NCBI GenBank assembly: GCA_030374765.1
Contig: JARGXX010000022.1
Location: 372,001 to 436,000, forward strand
Origin: Agarophyton chilense
Taxonomy: Eukaryota; Rhodophyta; Florideophyceae; Gracilariales; Gracilariaceae
DNA length: 64,000 bases
Direction: 5' to 3'
Under the pieces are notes generated by a model. That model did not search any database. It was not told the origin of the DNA and saw only the letters and a list, made by a program, of their open reading frames with translations. How positions within the stretch are numbered: position 1 is the first letter of the stretch; each line of letters begins with the position of its first letter. The position numbers and the translations under genes are program-made. Below, piece after piece: positions 22,718-35,747 of this stretch.

Positions 22718-22970
22718 GTCACGAAGGCTCGTTCGCTGAGTTACCCCTCTTCGCGAGAGCGAGACTCGAACACCCGAGAGGTATTTCTCCGTTTGGGATT
22801 GCTCTACATCTGGTCTGCCGACTTAAAAAAGGAAAGAACCTGACAGGTATTGAAGGTTTGAAGATGGGATGCCGTTTGCTACGGATATTCATTGCTACTT
22901 TTCTATCGCTTTTCGAGGCTTTTGATTTGGTTAATTGGTATTCTGAAGTGGTCGGTCCACTGTTTACATT

Positions 22971-25055
22971 ATGTCACAGTCTGCCCCCACGTCGAGGAAG
23001 GTCTCCATACGAGCGGCAGGGGGTACAGCACGTGCTGAACCACGCTCGTGGATGTCCGCCCCGGAGGAATTAATTGCTGATCAAACTGATATTGAAGCTC
23101 GTAGAGCGCCCTCAGCCGCTTCTGAACCTCAAATAGTGGCCCCTATGGTACTACAACCAATGGTTGAAACACCGTCGGCGGTAAACCGAATCATTGAGTC
23201 GACCGAGTACCAAAACTTGGACTGGCGTTTCCACATTGCAAATATTGCTCATATTTCTCTGTTACAAGATGTTACCGAACTCCGTCGTATTTTGGATGAC
23301 GCCCATGTTTTGGATGTTTCAGGAGAAATTAGAGTCCTTTGAAGAGATGTTAACTCCATTTTGGAATGTCTGGGTGTTCCAGGATCTTTTAAAACAAAAT
23401 ACGCAGACCACGTTGATGACGTCCGCGCCAACACACAGCGCCTCGAAGGCCGTTTGGACACACTTGAAGCGAGAATCCGATCATATCAAGAATTGGTCGC
23501 CAAGGCGGATGACAATTCCATGTCAGTTCATTCGATTGGGTTCGAGAAGAAACGAAGTCGTCGTCATTCCAAAAAAGATGTACATTACAGTTCGGGTTCA
23601 TCTAGTTCAGATTCTAACCGCCACTCTGCGGAATCATCCTCTGACTCTTCAGGAGAAGATAATCACCACCAAAACTCTCGGATGACACGTTCGAAGTCTA
23701 CTCGCACTACTCAAGGAGCTGTCCGCTCCCGCGATAAGGGTCGCCGTTACCTTGGATTGAAAGAGCTAAAGTCGACGAATCCGTTATACCGGAAGCTACT
23801 TTCGTACCGTTACTATCGGCTGCACGATTCCTCGTCGAGTCGCCCACTCCAGAGCACTGGGAAAGACAAGGACTGTATCAAAAGAATGGGTCTTACCCTG
23901 CGTTCGCAGGAATTCAATGGTGAAAATTCTATTCTAATACTTTACTTTTTTGTAAGATTCGTTCAGGAAGATGACGTCCTCGATATGAACGAGGCGCAAG
24001 CTTACATTGCTCTACCGTATTTCCTTAAAGGAATGGCTGAAAATCAGTACTATTCAGATCTAAGATCCTCAAGAGCTTCGCAAGCAGAAGTTACCTGTTG
24101 GCCCGAAGCCGTTCAATATCTTTTGAGGTCACACGTCACTGGTACTACAATTCAAGATGCAATCCTCGCTTTTCGCGATACCAAACAGAAGCCTGGTGAA
24201 ACCAAAACAGTCTATTCAACTCGTTTCAAGAAGGCGTTTCACCGATGTCGTAACGTGTATTCCGCGTCCGAGCGGTGCCCAATGTTTGTTGATGAACTTA
24301 ATCCTGCTATAAAAGCGCTTGTTGTGCGACGCCGTGAAGAAAAACGGAAGATTTCCAACCTGGAACTGGTACAGTACGCCCAAGCTGAGGGAGATTCACT
24401 ACGTGCCCGACACTCTACTGTATTTGGTCCGTCCAAGGTACTTCATGCCGAATTTTCTTCCTCGTGTCTTTCATTCTTAAACAGAAAACCCATTGGAACG
24501 AACCACGATAACGTCCACTTCATCGGGAATGATAATTATTCAATTGTAGCTACAGACTTGCCGTCTACTTCTGTTGATACCTCTGAAGGAGATCCAGCCT
24601 TATATGGTGGCACAAGAGTCACCGCAGCTCCACTCGATAATGCGACAAACGCAATGCCTACAACCCGTCCGCGATGGAGGGGCACGCTACCACACTCACG
24701 GACGGACGTGAATGTTCTCCCGCCGTTTAATACGTTGAGTGCGCCTATTTGTCATCTCTGTTACCGACTCGGTCATATCGCGCTACGTTTCAGGTTGACC
24801 CTGAGGGAGATTCCGTCTGCTGTCACTCAATACGAGTCTCTATCGCCTGCCGATCAAGCTCGGGTTCCAAATTGGTTGTATCTTCGAGCCGAAGCTAATA
24901 TTAGTCCGTCGACAACGGTCATAGCGCGTCCGGTAATCGAAATTTCGAACGCAGGTCAGCAGTCCCAGAACATCGTACAGAACAATGGGAATCCGTCAGT
25001 TTCCTCGAATGGATGCCAACCGCTTGTTGCAGAAGCTTCGAACCCGAAAAACTAG
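22971..25055 (+). pseudogene. Gag of family B element 4
   Basis: Frame 22971-23342 (starts MSQSAPTSRKVS) runs into a stop and frame change, then a 564-codon open frame 23361-25055 continues. The latter holds a coiled-coil stretch (VRANTQRLEGRLDTLEARI), a Ser/Asp-rich linker, the capsid-like core (YLLRSHVTGTTIQDAILAFR, RFKKAFHRC) and a C-terminal CHLCYRLGHIALRF knuckle in which the last Cys is lost. Gag packages element RNA. The long open frame suggests younger decay than in family A copies. Confidence 0.75.
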
Positions 25056-25206
25056 ACATGGGAGTCTCCCCTGATGGAGAGGCGTCTTCTAAGCTGAGGT
25101 TAAACACGCCCGAGGCGTCACCGCCTCACTCCCCAGTCACAATCCTCACAAGGAATATGGCTAAAACCGACTTTGACTCGGAACACCTGGCTGTTCTGCG
25201 TCATCC

Positions 25207-25689
25207 GTGGATACGGTTTACCAATCCCGTACTCCGGATAGAGTCCTTGTGATTGCCAAGCGTAACTACAAGATATATGCAGACCTTGGTCTATCACAAC
25301 ACTTCATGGGAAGACAGCTATCTGTTTTGGATACAGCAACCGTGCCAAACTTGATCAATTCTGATATAATACCGTCGACACTTCGAAATAACATTTTCTA
25401 TGGTCCAGGAATGGATACCGCCGATGCGAATAATAATCAGCTCCATACGATTGGTAAAATATCTCTCGCTGTGCAATTCGGTACCTATTTGGTTCAGTTT
25501 GACTTTATAGTCTACGACTCCCTCGCTGCAACCGTGATACTGAGTGGTGATTTTTATGACCGATTTGTCGAAGCAATTCGTCCCAGAACGAGAACCGTTG
25601 TGATGGATGGCGAATCCACCATTCATATCGTAAGGAAACCGCTGAAGCGGGCAATACAAAAGAAAGTTCCGTTACCGGTTGCCCAGTAA
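25207..25689 (+). pseudogene. Protease region of element 4
   Basis: 160-codon frame with QLSVLDTATVPNLINSDIIP; the retropepsin DTGAG is changed to DTATV, so the protease is inactive. The downstream frame 25744-26181 is the linker to RT. Confidence 0.7.
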
Positions 25690-26168
25690 TCTCCTGACAA
25701 GGACCCACGCTCAACGCGTCTCAAGGTTCTGAAATCGATTACGATGCTTACACAATCACAAGTATGGGCTACAGTGACATCCCAACAACATGGACTACAT
25801 ATTGTGCAACCCTTGGCCTCTTTCTATGCCAAGCATCAACTCGCTCTTGCGAATGGTCTGGTCCTAAACGAACCCGATACTCCTTTTAAGGTTTTCGTTG
25901 CCAACTTTGGGAAGCCCAATCAATGGTTAACGAAGAATCAATCACTGGGCTCAGTACCCCCACAGCCAACCGCTATCGTTTCGACGAAGATACCGCTTAC
26001 CGATGTTCTCGGAGTCCTCGAACCTAAGGAGGGGGAAGAAAAGGATGATGTTGACACTACAAGTGTAGAGCCCGAGTTTCAATATTCGGATACACAACCG
26101 ACAGAGCTTAAAGGGTTTGAACAGAAGGCTTTGCTGCCTGGTACAGATAATGTTGATCCTATGACGAG

Positions 26169-27566
26169 TTGGAAAATTTAGATCTGGAGTATGTCCCAGA
26201 AGCTCATCGTGAAAAGTTAAGAGAAATACTGAAGCAGTTCACCCCTATCTGGGATGGTTCCCTTGAAACAATAGGAATTACGGAACACCGTATTGACTTG
26301 GTTCCGAATACTCGGCAGATCGCTCAGCACCCTTACAGGGCCCCACCGAAGTCTTGGCAAGAAGAGCAGGCTCAGGTTGAGAAGATCTTACGTCCAGGCG
26401 TTATAGAACTAACTCAATCGCCTTGGCCGTCACCTGTTGTCTTAGCTCCGAAAGCAGATAGATCGTGGCGATTTTTTATTGATTATCGACGCTTGAATGC
26501 AGTTATAGTGAAAGATGTATACCCGATCCCTCTGATGAATGAATATATCGATTCGATCGGAAACGGGGCTGTGTTCACCGCCCTTGATGCGAATTGGGGT
26601 TATTGGCAAGTTTCTGTTCGAAAGGAGGATCGTGATAAAACGGCTTTTGTCTGCCATCAAGTCTTTTATTGGTTCAACAAAATGCCATTTGGCTTAACGA
26701 ATGCCCTCGCAACAATTCAAGGTGCGATAGAAATCTTTATTACCCTGCTTTAGGTAGAAAACCACTTTAGTATATTAGAACGATATCATCTAATTCTCCG
26801 ACAACATGGACGAGCATCTCTCCCATGTCAAGGATGTTATGAGAACACTACACGATGCAGGAATCACATTGAAGCTGAAGAAGTGTAAGTTCTTTACCGA
26901 TTCGGTCAAATATTTTGGACATCTAATCCGCCCCGGACGGCTATCAATTGATGTAGTTCGAGTCAAGTCCTTGAATGAAGCGAAATATCCGACGAATTGA
27001 ACAGAACTCCGATCATTTCTTGGCTTGTGTAATGTGTATCGCAGGTTTGTACCCAATTTAGCTGATGTTGCGACTCCTCTAAATGAGCTCCTTTGGAAAA
27101 GAAGACCAGTTGAACTGGAACCATTTGGAGACACACAAGCGTCTGCTTTCAATTCCCTTGTGGAAGCTGTGACGTATCCGCCAATATTAGCGCTTCCAAC
27201 CCTTGGGATTCCGTTTGAAGTTGATACGGATGCGAGCAAAGACCAAGTTGGTTGTGCGCTATTTCAGACCCCTACTGAAGGTGAAAGACATCCAATAGGA
27301 TACTGGTCCCGCAGTCTGATCGTTCACGAACGTAATTAATCGGTATCAGAGAAAGAGTGTCTCACGTTCGCTTGGGCTCTAGCGACGCTCCGAACATATC
27401 TTATGGTAACCATTTAAAGATACAAACTGAACATTTAGCCCTCCGTTGGCTTATGGAAAGAACCGAACCATCGGGACGCCTCATGCGTTTGCGCCTCCGA
27501 TTGGCGGAGTTTGACTTCAATATCCTTTACAAGAAGGGTACTCTGAACACGCAATCAGATGCTTAA
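26169..27566 (+). pseudogene. RT and RNase H of element 4 (broken)
   Basis: RT at 26169-26753: WPSPVVLAPKADRSWRFFID, YRRLNAVIVKDVYPIPLMNE, FNKMPFGLTNALATIQGA. The frame then breaks and the catalytic YLDD motif cannot be read. Thumb and RNase H follow in 26806-27000 and 27025-27339 (SFLGLCNVYRRFVPN; FEVDTDASKDQVGCALF) and 27357-27566 (LRWLMERTEPSGRLMRLRL). There are several stops between pieces. Confidence 0.8.
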
Positions 27567-27880
27567 TTCCGTTTGAGAACCCCTGCGGAGACAGAACCTA
27601 TCGAAGACCTCGAGATTCCCTGCTTTGCAGTGAGAAAAGCTGACGGCAGCGCCTAAAAAACATTGGATGACGTGTGTGACGATATAGTGGATGCCGAACC
27701 TTCGGAGCCCCTGATGGGTTCATTCGTAACGATAACTCCTGAGGACATGAAACGAGAACAACAAATGGATCCTTTATGTACACAGATCCGTTCTTGCCTC
27801 AATGGAGGAGCAACAATTCCCTTTGGGACAGATGACCAGAGATAAATGGCTCGAAATGTCGAATCTAACACCCCCAACTT

Positions 27881-28717
27881 GTGGTTCCCCATTCCTTACA
27901 GCAAAGGGTACTCCATCTCTCACACTACTGGAAGTTGAGTTCCCATTCTGGAGGAAGAAAATTGTACTTAACCGTTAGAAGAGGTTTCTACTGGCCTGCT
28001 ATGGCTTTTGACTATCATGCAATACGCCTTTTTTGTACGGAGAGCGCGAAAAACGACGCGAAATTACGTAAACACTCGAAGAAGTTGAAGCTAGTTCCCG
28101 CGAGGGCGCCCTTGGAATTCGTTGCTATCGACCTTCTAGGTGAACTAATCAGGACTCCTCGAGGAAACCGATATCTGTTGGTGATGACAGACCGCTTTTC
28201 AAAGCTCATCAGGACAGTACCGCTTAAACGGACTACAGATTATACTGTGGCACAGGCCTTTGTAACTCACTGGATCTTCGTCTACGGTCCACCTGTACAT
28301 CTCATATCAGATAATGGCTCACAGTTTACATCAAACTTCTTTAAAGACGTCTGTCGAATACTCGAAATAAGGAACCTCTTTACTACAACCTACCATCCTC
28401 AAACAAATGGTCACTTAGAACGGTTTAACAGTATATTGGTGAACGCGTTACGATCCCATGTCGCGCATCACCCCAAGCAATGGGACTTGTACGCCGACGT
28501 GGTAACGTACGCGTATAACACCCACGTGCATCTGGTTACTTCACCGTCACCATTTGAGTTGGTACTATCACGCACCCCATCACCAGTGGCTATTCAGGCT
28601 CAACCGATGCTCTCCGCGTTGCCCTCACCGAAGTTATATCCGGAACCTTGGAAGGAATGGTTGAAAAATGGTTCCAATTGCCCAGAAAGCAATGGACAAG
28701 GCCCAAGCCGCTTATAA
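27881..28717 (+). pseudogene. Integrase of element 4
   Basis: Open frame of 278 codons. The zinc module has HLSHYWKLSSHSGGRKLY but its Cys pair is degraded. The catalytic core keeps the triad: FVAIDLLGE, LISDNGSQF and NGHLERFN. It ends in a frameshift at about 28700, after which a GPY-like ADGPY module is read near 28845 across a stop. Confidence 0.8.
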
Positions 28718-30017
28718 GCGTAATTTCGAAGATCGAATCTACAAGCCTTCACCTCAAATAGCGGTTGACGATTTTGTATTCGTACTTAAGGAATACTACA
28801 ATCCTGAAAACTAAAAACGGTCCAAGATGTCATCGATTGCTGACGGACCCTACTGAGTCATCTCAATTGATGAGACCACAATGGTATTGGAAGTTGACCA
28901 ACAGCACGAACGGTTTGATAGTGCCAGCAGAGCCCCACCGTTAACAACGGAAGTCATACTACAACTTACTACCTTCCCAGGTAATGGGAAATCTTTAACG
29001 GACAGTTCCCCTTTTCGACCAGAGATTCTCCCGCACATAACCTGCGACTTGTCTGCTATACCAAAGCATTCGGAAACGGTCATCACTGGCTCTTCTACCT
29101 CAACGAAAGGATCTCGGATTACCCCGACAATTGTCAATAGGTTGATCCCACCTACTCAGGTAGTAACGACTGCCGTGAACCCACCTCAGGAGGGGGAGGA
29201 TACAGAAAAATGTGTTACAAATAATTGTCCGACGATTCCTGGAAGTCCCAATGATGGAGATACAATTACTCGCAAGTTGGAGATGACCGACCACTCCATA
29301 GATGGAAAACCTGCACCTGAACGGAAACACAGAAGCGTAGAAGAGAAGAAGATCGAAATTGCGAAGGAAGATGAAGGAAGTTCATGAATCGAACCAGGTG
29401 GGTACTGCTGCAAAGAAGAGATCACACGTACTGTACAGCATAACGCTGCGAATAAACGGCGCACTGCACAGTACCACGTCGAGACGTTATGTCACACACA
29501 CGTAGGCCGCAAACCATTATCGAACAGGTTTCTGCCTTGACAGTACAGAAAGGATACCCTAGAAAGTAGGGTACTTTACAAACTCGCTGATGCATAGTGC
29601 CGTGGCACGGCGTATGTTTATGCCAAGCCAATGAGAGTCGCTATGACCCTCTGGGTGTTCTGCCGCCCTGTAAAGGGAGTGTGACGCATGAGATTCCCCG
29701 CCATGACTGATTTGCCAATCGCAAACGTCATTCCGCTGTTTTGTGGAAGACAGCGCTCATCTACTTGAAGTCCAATCCCCGCGGATCTATTCTAAATTAA
29801 CTTGAATTTACGAAAGCTTCACGAATAACAAGGAGGTGATCGACTTGGTCGTATATAGCGTAAGTTATAATTACTCCGTCGCCACGGCTCTCGACGAATT
29901 CGCGAGTGATCCAAACACGTTCCGAAGATGGAATCCCTAATTTGAGGATCGCTTTTAAACTCTTTTGAGTCCTACAAAGGATCTCCATACTGGAATACGT
30001 CATGAGGACGGAAATAC

Positions 30018-30240
30018 CCAAGTTATACCCACCGGAGTTTATGGGGGATCACGCTATTCGTCACGAAATCACTCCAATTGGAGACTACCGTTATCAAATC
30101 CGATGGTATGGATACAATCCTGCCGAGGACTATTGAGAACCCGTTGCACACTTAACGAGGTCCAGAACTATATATCTTATCAACATAGAACCGGTACACC
30201 GCTACCTCCAAACTTGGATTGCGCCCAAGATGGGTAAACC
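30018..30240 (+). pseudogene. Chromodomain at pol C terminus of element 4
   Basis: Plus-strand frame FMGDHAIRHEITPIGDYRYQ, then IRWYGYNPAEDY, an in-frame stop where most chromodomains have Trp, and EPVAHLTRSRT. The aromatic/WEP-type spacing is typical of the chromodomain fold. It ends with a basic KPKR and tandem stops at 30239-30244. It defines this family as a chromovirus. Confidence 0.7.
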
Positions 30241-30248
30241 GAAACGGT

Positions 30249-30357
30249 AATGAAGTAAAGAAGTCCAGAAGTCGGAGAAGTCCAGATGTCGAAGAAGTAA
30301 AATAAGCCGAGAAGTCGAAGAAGTCCAGAAGTCGAAGAAGTCCAGAAGCACAGAAGT
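30249..30357 (+). repeat. GAAGTC-rich minisatellite
   Basis: Imperfect tandem array of an approximately 18-bp unit (GTCGAAGAAGTCCAGAA and variants), immediately 3' of the chromodomain stop. In one frame it encodes Lys/Ser/Arg-rich repeats, but that frame is closed by stops at 30239-30244. Confidence 0.7.
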
Positions 30358-30428
30358 TACCATGAAAAGATGATTTTTACAACTACTCAAGTCACCTATC
30401 CACTAGATGGAACTTAGTTTATGTCTCT

Positions 30429-31200
30429 TTAAGACAAATGCTCTCCAGTCGAAGGACCAGCCCAACCACTTTGGAAGGCACCAGCATTTGGTTGATAGCT
30501 CTGCGCCCCAAGGTCTAGGAGCTCCCCCATATCAACTATGTTGGGAGGGACTTCCACACCAATGGATTGGAGATGAAGGCGCATCCCTGCAACTTGCAGA
30601 TCAACCGAACTCGGTGCGAGCGTCATAAATCTCCAACCCGCCGGTGCATCCGTATCGCCACTCGGACCAGCTACTCCCTTAGGACCAGTCCCCCCAGAGG
30701 CGACAACATCCTCGTTATCGACATTTGGATCATCGATATCGATGGTGACCGGAGCGATGTCAGAGTATACAAATCCAGTTAGATGTCCTGCTTGGATGTC
30801 CTGCTTGGATGCCCCGAGTCAGTTGGCGTAACGCCCCCGCATAGGCAGCGGATGTAACCACACCCTCCCATGGGTCGTAGTAAACAAAGTCACCTGCACC
30901 TGGATGCCGGCGTCCCGGAGACCGATCATACGAAGAAGCTTCTCCGCAAACGAGGTTTGAAGGAGGGACAGTATCCCAATCGACACTGTCGATGACACTC
31001 AGTAAGTAATGAGTTCAACGATATTTCTTGTCAGAGCCCAACGCTGGGTCGAGATTAAGTGCTCGAATTGTTGACCGAAGAGCCATCGGAAGATAACACA
31101 ATCGGATCTGATCATAGGCCTCCCAAAGGATGAATTCCGCAAGGCGGATTGCCCAGTCGGCCAGGACCAAGTTCCATTATCCCGAGTGCTCATCGGCTAA
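30429..31200 (-). pseudogene. Antisense ORF of family B element 4
   Basis: Minus-strand coding trace running from about 31200 to a stop at 30429. Readable stretches include DWAIRLAEFILWEAYDQIRL, then SVIDSVDWDTVPPSN, FVYYDPWEGVVTSAAYAGAL, and an acidic stretch VTIDIDDPNVDNEDVV. The frame shifts at a 13-bp tandem duplication (GATGTCCTGCTTG, about 30783-30808), and one stop each lies near 31176 and 31018. It occupies the same place and orientation as the antisense ORF of family A. The protein is not recognised. Confidence 0.5.
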
Positions 31201-31420
31201 CAATCATGAACCTATGTAGATAAGACACGGAGGAAGTTCTGCGTAACACCCACGGGGTGCTTCGACCTGATTCCACCATCTGCGAGAAGGTAAGTACTTC
31301 CCTCGAAGAAAACGCGGATGGAGGCGTTCAACTTCAACGTTCGGATACGGTACGAAACACCCGAATGAAGAACATGGTGCACTTCTTTTTATTGAGGTAT
31401 GGTCGGATTGTTAATATAGA

Positions 31421-32830
31421 CTATACTATGGCCAGACATTCCTTTTCGGTAGTACTGTAGTTTCGTTCCGCGCTGGTGAGCGTTCTGCTCCAGTGTAAAA
31501 TAGGTCCATAATCCTTCGGTGAATGTTTTGCCTGTAGCTGTGCACATCCTACTTGGACATCAGAAGCGTCTGTGTCCAAGACCAAGGGCCTATTGGGATT
31601 TGGTAAATCCAGTATGGGTGGGTTCAGCAATTTGTCCTTTAGGGTCTGAAATGACTGATATTGGTTCTCGGTAAGGCATTCAAACTTCTACGGTGTTTCC
31701 TTCTTCATTATTGAGTTGAGAGGGGCCGAGATTTTAGCAAACCCTTGGACAAAACGTCGATATACATTGCACAAGCCCAAAAAGGATCGTAATTTCATGT
31801 TGGGTCTGAGACTTTTCGCCTGGCAGATTGCATCCGTGGCACGTTTGGCTACCCTTAACTTTCGTGAGAGGATGACATGACCAAGATAGTCCACTGAGGC
31901 CTGAAATAAGGCGAGTTTGCGGAGTTTCAGTGTTACTCCGGCGTCCAGTAGGATTGTTCGTACCTTCCACTCGTGGCGAAGGTGTTCCTTCACGGTTTGT
32001 AAGAAGATTATCTCGTCATCTAGATAGACCAGGGCGAATTTTAGTTTGACTCTGGACAGTACGATATCCATTACCAGTTGGAAGGTCGCTGGCGCATTTT
32101 TTCAACCAAAGGACATATGAGTAAATCTGAACAGACTTTCATGGGTGGTGAAGGTTGTGAGCGCTCTTGCATCCTCAGCCATAGGGATTTGCAAATATTC
32201 GGAATTAGCGTCCAGTATGAGGAATACGGCTGCTCCACCTAAGGAATCTAGACAGTCATCTATACGGGGTATCGGGTATGTGTCCCTCTTTATTACTGCG
32301 TTCAGCTTCCTTTAATCGACACAGAACCTGAAGAGACCATCTTTCTTAGCCGCGCGGACAAGGGTACTTGCCCATTCGGTTTGTGTAGGAGGCGCCGGCT
32401 CTATGACGTGAGCTTTGCGCATTTTGTACATCTGGTCGGCGACAATTTCCCTTTCCTTCAAGACTGTAAGGCTTAGGTGCTGGAACTGTGGTATAGCATC
32501 ATCCTGAAGGTCAATGCGGTGCGTAGTGGCTCTGATTTTTCCCAATCTACCTGACCACATGGTCTGGTATTCCATGAGGTGATCAATTAAGTGGGGCCTA
32601 GAGGATTCGAACCCTGCGCCGATAGCAACTGTCCCCGCCCAAGAGTCGACGTCCTTGTCGGGAGTTGTAGTTGAAAAGTTATCCATTTGGGCCTTCATAA
32701 TGGCCATAGGGCCAGGTAGAGTGATGCCAATCACTGTACCTTTAAGTAACCGTATGAACCTATCTCGGAAGTTGCTGACCGTGACCAAGAAGGATCTCTT
32801 GGGGCGGATGTTCACTACTCCACTGGCCAT
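31421..32830 (-). pseudogene. RT/RNase H of element 3
   Basis: RT start at 32312-32830 (TEWASTLVRAAKKDGLFRFC), palm and thumb at 31688-32071 with ALVYLDDEIIF and SFLGLCNVYRRFVQGFAKIS, RNase H at 31421-31630 (LVLDTDASDVQVGC; NYSTTEKECLAIV). The catalytic YLDD survives, but frameshifts and the truncation make it inactive. Confidence 0.8.
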
Positions 32831-33373
32831 TTAGTTGAAATGCTTCTGAACCGTTTTCGGGTGGTTCTGTATCGCCATGAGACCTGAGGACTGGAAATGG
32901 ACCGAAACGGGGATCTGGATCGTCGGGGGTATCGTTATGCCCTCCAATAAGTGAACCTTATTGAAATTAGTATCTTTAGAGATAATTGCTCGTGTGAGGT
33001 TAGCTTTTGGCCCTGGAACGGAACCAATTATAAAGATGGAAGGTGTGCGATAAAAGGCGACTTTCCTCAGGCCTGGATAAATGGCCTTAATGTATCGATC
33101 GATGAACGAGGTCCCTTGGATTGCGTCAGCGCCTAAGTTAGAACATAAAAGGAACCACGTGCGGACTTTGAATCGTCTCATGTGTGTGTGAAGTGGTACT
33201 ATCTTTTTAATACCCATTGGTCTACGTGATGCATCGATAATCATGCTGGTCTTCCTTGCCTGAACGAAATCTTGCCAACCAAATGGTAGTAGCTTAGAAT
33301 GGACCAGATTGGGACCAGTGTTTGTGTCAAATAATGCTGTTGCCACCCAGGAGCTGTTGGAATGTAGTCTCAT
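32831..33373 (-). pseudogene. Protease region of element 3
   Basis: 180-codon frame with ALFDTNTGPNLVHSKLLP; the retropepsin DTGAG is changed to DTNTG. Homologous to 16163-16687 and to 55633-56661. Confidence 0.7.
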
Positions 33374-33545
33374 GGCTACCCGAAATTAAAATTTCTCTTC
33401 CCTGAGGATAGAGACAGGGTCATTACTTCTTCCCATTCTGGCACTTTCTGAGTTATCAAATGTTTGTGGGTTGTATTGAAAGGTTTGGAGCTCCTCGGCT
33501 CCTGACCGTCCAATTGGTTCAGGCATGGACTAAAAGAGGGAGGAT

Positions 33546-35622
33546 TTACCTCGCGTCGACGCTCGAAGCGTTTTCCGATGGGGTTTCCGTTTTTTGCTGA
33601 GGATCGGGTTCCTCTTTGGGGTCGTCCGTGGGGCCTACAATGGCGTGGACCTGTAAGGCTTTCATTGGGGAATCCGGAGGCGTGGCATAGCGGGAGCTTC
33701 CAGGTGTTCCTGTTGTTCGTTTCTGTGCCCTATGAAACATTCCTTCGGATCTCCTCACCTTGTAATTCTCTTCCTTTAAGGCTAGGAGATGTTTGCGTGC
33801 GTTCTCAGGCAGATACCTCGTTAATTTGCAGGGTTGGACCATGTAAAGGCAGAGGAAGCAGGCCCTTGGTGAGTGATCAAAAACGTTCTTTCGTGGTGGA
33901 AAGGGGGAATATTTCGGTGTGGGTGGTCCACTGGTCGCTGTAGTTCCCTGGGAGGTATATAATGGGGGCCTAGACGGGGGGCACTGAAAGTGACCGCGAG
34001 GACATCTCCCAGTTCGGCATAATGGAGTCACGAATTCATGTCCGATTCCGTGGAGCTAACCAAATGGGCTTGGTTTGGTTTACGCAACGGAAGTGCGTGT
34101 CCTCTGGATATACCAGCGTTGCGCCTGGAAGTCCGGTAGGTTTGGCCATAATCTTCGGCGTAGGTGACGAGCTGTTGGAAGGAGTATTGTGGGGTTTCCG
34201 TGTGGTAACTACGGACATGGGTCCGAATGGCAGGGAGCAATTTCGTGATGAAATGACATTTGAGCCGTTCTTTGGGGAGTACGTTTCCACATCGCTAAGC
34301 CTTTTTCCGTAGGTCGTCTACAAAAGCCGGTTCGGTCATGTTGGAGCTCTGCCTAAAGGTTATCACTTTCTGGTGGTCGTCATCGATTATAACGTCACCC
34401 GTGGCATAGATTCTCAAGAGATAATGAAGACTCTGAGGATATGAACTGAGGAGCTCACGGTCTTGAGCTTCCACGAGGTCAGTTGTCCCAAATATCTTTG
34501 AAACCTCACGGTCACGCGCCTGTCCTGTGAGACAGAATTGGAAAAGGTACAGAGCAGCACCCTCGGGGACACCGTTCTGATCACAGGCTGTACGGAACAA
34601 ACTAAGAACAAACTAAGAAACATAAGGACAGCGACGGGATCGGAACCCGGGAACTTGTCCGTAATGGTTAGTTGCATCCCTTTGGCCCATTTGGCGACCT
34701 TTCGAGCGGATGTACCATCGGAGACCTGTCGGCCAGTCTGTAATTTCGGTAGTCTAGAACCTTAACGAAAAGTTCTTTAGTTGTTATCAGTGTGTTGAGG
34801 CCTCGAACGACAGCCTCATCCACTTCTGAGTCGGTCATTTCAGTTGAGTCCGAATCGGAATTAATCGTGTCCAGACGATCTCTTCTTTCTTCCTCCGTTA
34901 CCTCGTTTCTTTCCAGCGGAATTCGGACTTAGCGGATCGATCTCTCTACCAGATCTGATGGAGCCGTGAGGTCGCAGTACCTCATATTGTCCTTTGGGTA
35001 GGGCAATCTGTCTCTCTTCCAGACGCGGAGCCTCTTTTGTGCTCCTAGATTGCCTTTCCATTGGATTTTCCTGATGGTGTTCCCGGCGAGGGGCGGGTAA
35101 TACCGCCACTCCTGGGGGTTCGGTAGGGGGTTGCCATTTGGAAGCCGGATGTTTGACTTGTGGAGTGGTCCTAGGGACTGCATTGCCTGACTGGCTGGTG
35201 AATGCTCCTTGAACGGCCTGAATGAAGAAGCCTATGAATAGCTCAGACTCCATGACCTTGAGGACGATTAGCGTAACGAGGTAATCCGTATGGTCAGCGA
35301 TCCCCGTAGTGAGTCGCATGTTCACAATAGAATCCACATGGGCTGATCCGAGCTCACGGAGACGGGGCCAGAGAAGGTCAGCAAGTCCTGCGGGAATGCT
35401 CTATCTCATTCTTTCGGTCTTACACGGTTCTCCTTTGGGTTTTCTTGGCCTTTCAGGGTCGTCCAGGGGAGTCAGTACTCCTTGCGGCTGGCTTCTCGTG
35501 CTCCTGAGGTCGTTAACAGTATCAAACTGTGGTTCAGGCGACATTGTCGGCGTTGCAGTGGGAACTTGTCCTGCCGTATGAGTCCTATAGTCTCGTCGGT
35601 TGGGTTTGTTTTCTGCATCCAT
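33546..35622 (-). pseudogene. Gag of element 3 (broken)
   Basis: Pieces at 35401-35622, 34861-35337, 34295-34600, 34028-34240 and 33546-34031, aligning in order to element 1 gag. The last piece carries the Cys-rich ACFLCLYMVQPCKLTRYLPE motif. Confidence 0.7.
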
Positions 35623-35747
35623 AATGGCGGTTGCTTCTGTACTTCTGGTCCGTTGGGTTATTAAGCCAAAAATTAGAATCCGAATAATTATTATTTCCAG
35701 TAGTCAGTTCAATTATTCCTAAGAAATGCTAAGTTGGGAGACCAAAA

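Larger units (their letters stand above)
22690..31200 (+). mobile_element. Ty3/gypsy chromovirus, family B element 4
   Basis: Second chromovirus family, clearly different in sequence from family A. Order on the plus strand: primer-binding site (22697), gag (22971-25055), protease (25207-25689), RT (26169-27000), RNase H (27025-27566), integrase (27881-28717), GPY/F module (about 28840-28930), chromodomain (30018-30240), tandem repeat (30249-30357), then an antisense ORF (30429-31200, minus). A linker or inserted segment of about 1 kb lies between the GPY/F module and the chromodomain. The 3' LTR is missing or unrecognised. Confidence 0.8.

Noticed and set aside
22730-22790. Possible tRNA T-arm (GTTCGAGTCTCGC, minus strand)
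   Set aside because: The stem does not pair and no acceptor or anticodon arm can be drawn.
29797-30021. 74-codon minus-strand ORF in element 4
   Set aside because: It overlaps the strand and region leading into the plus-strand chromodomain, and has no homology to the antisense ORF of family A.
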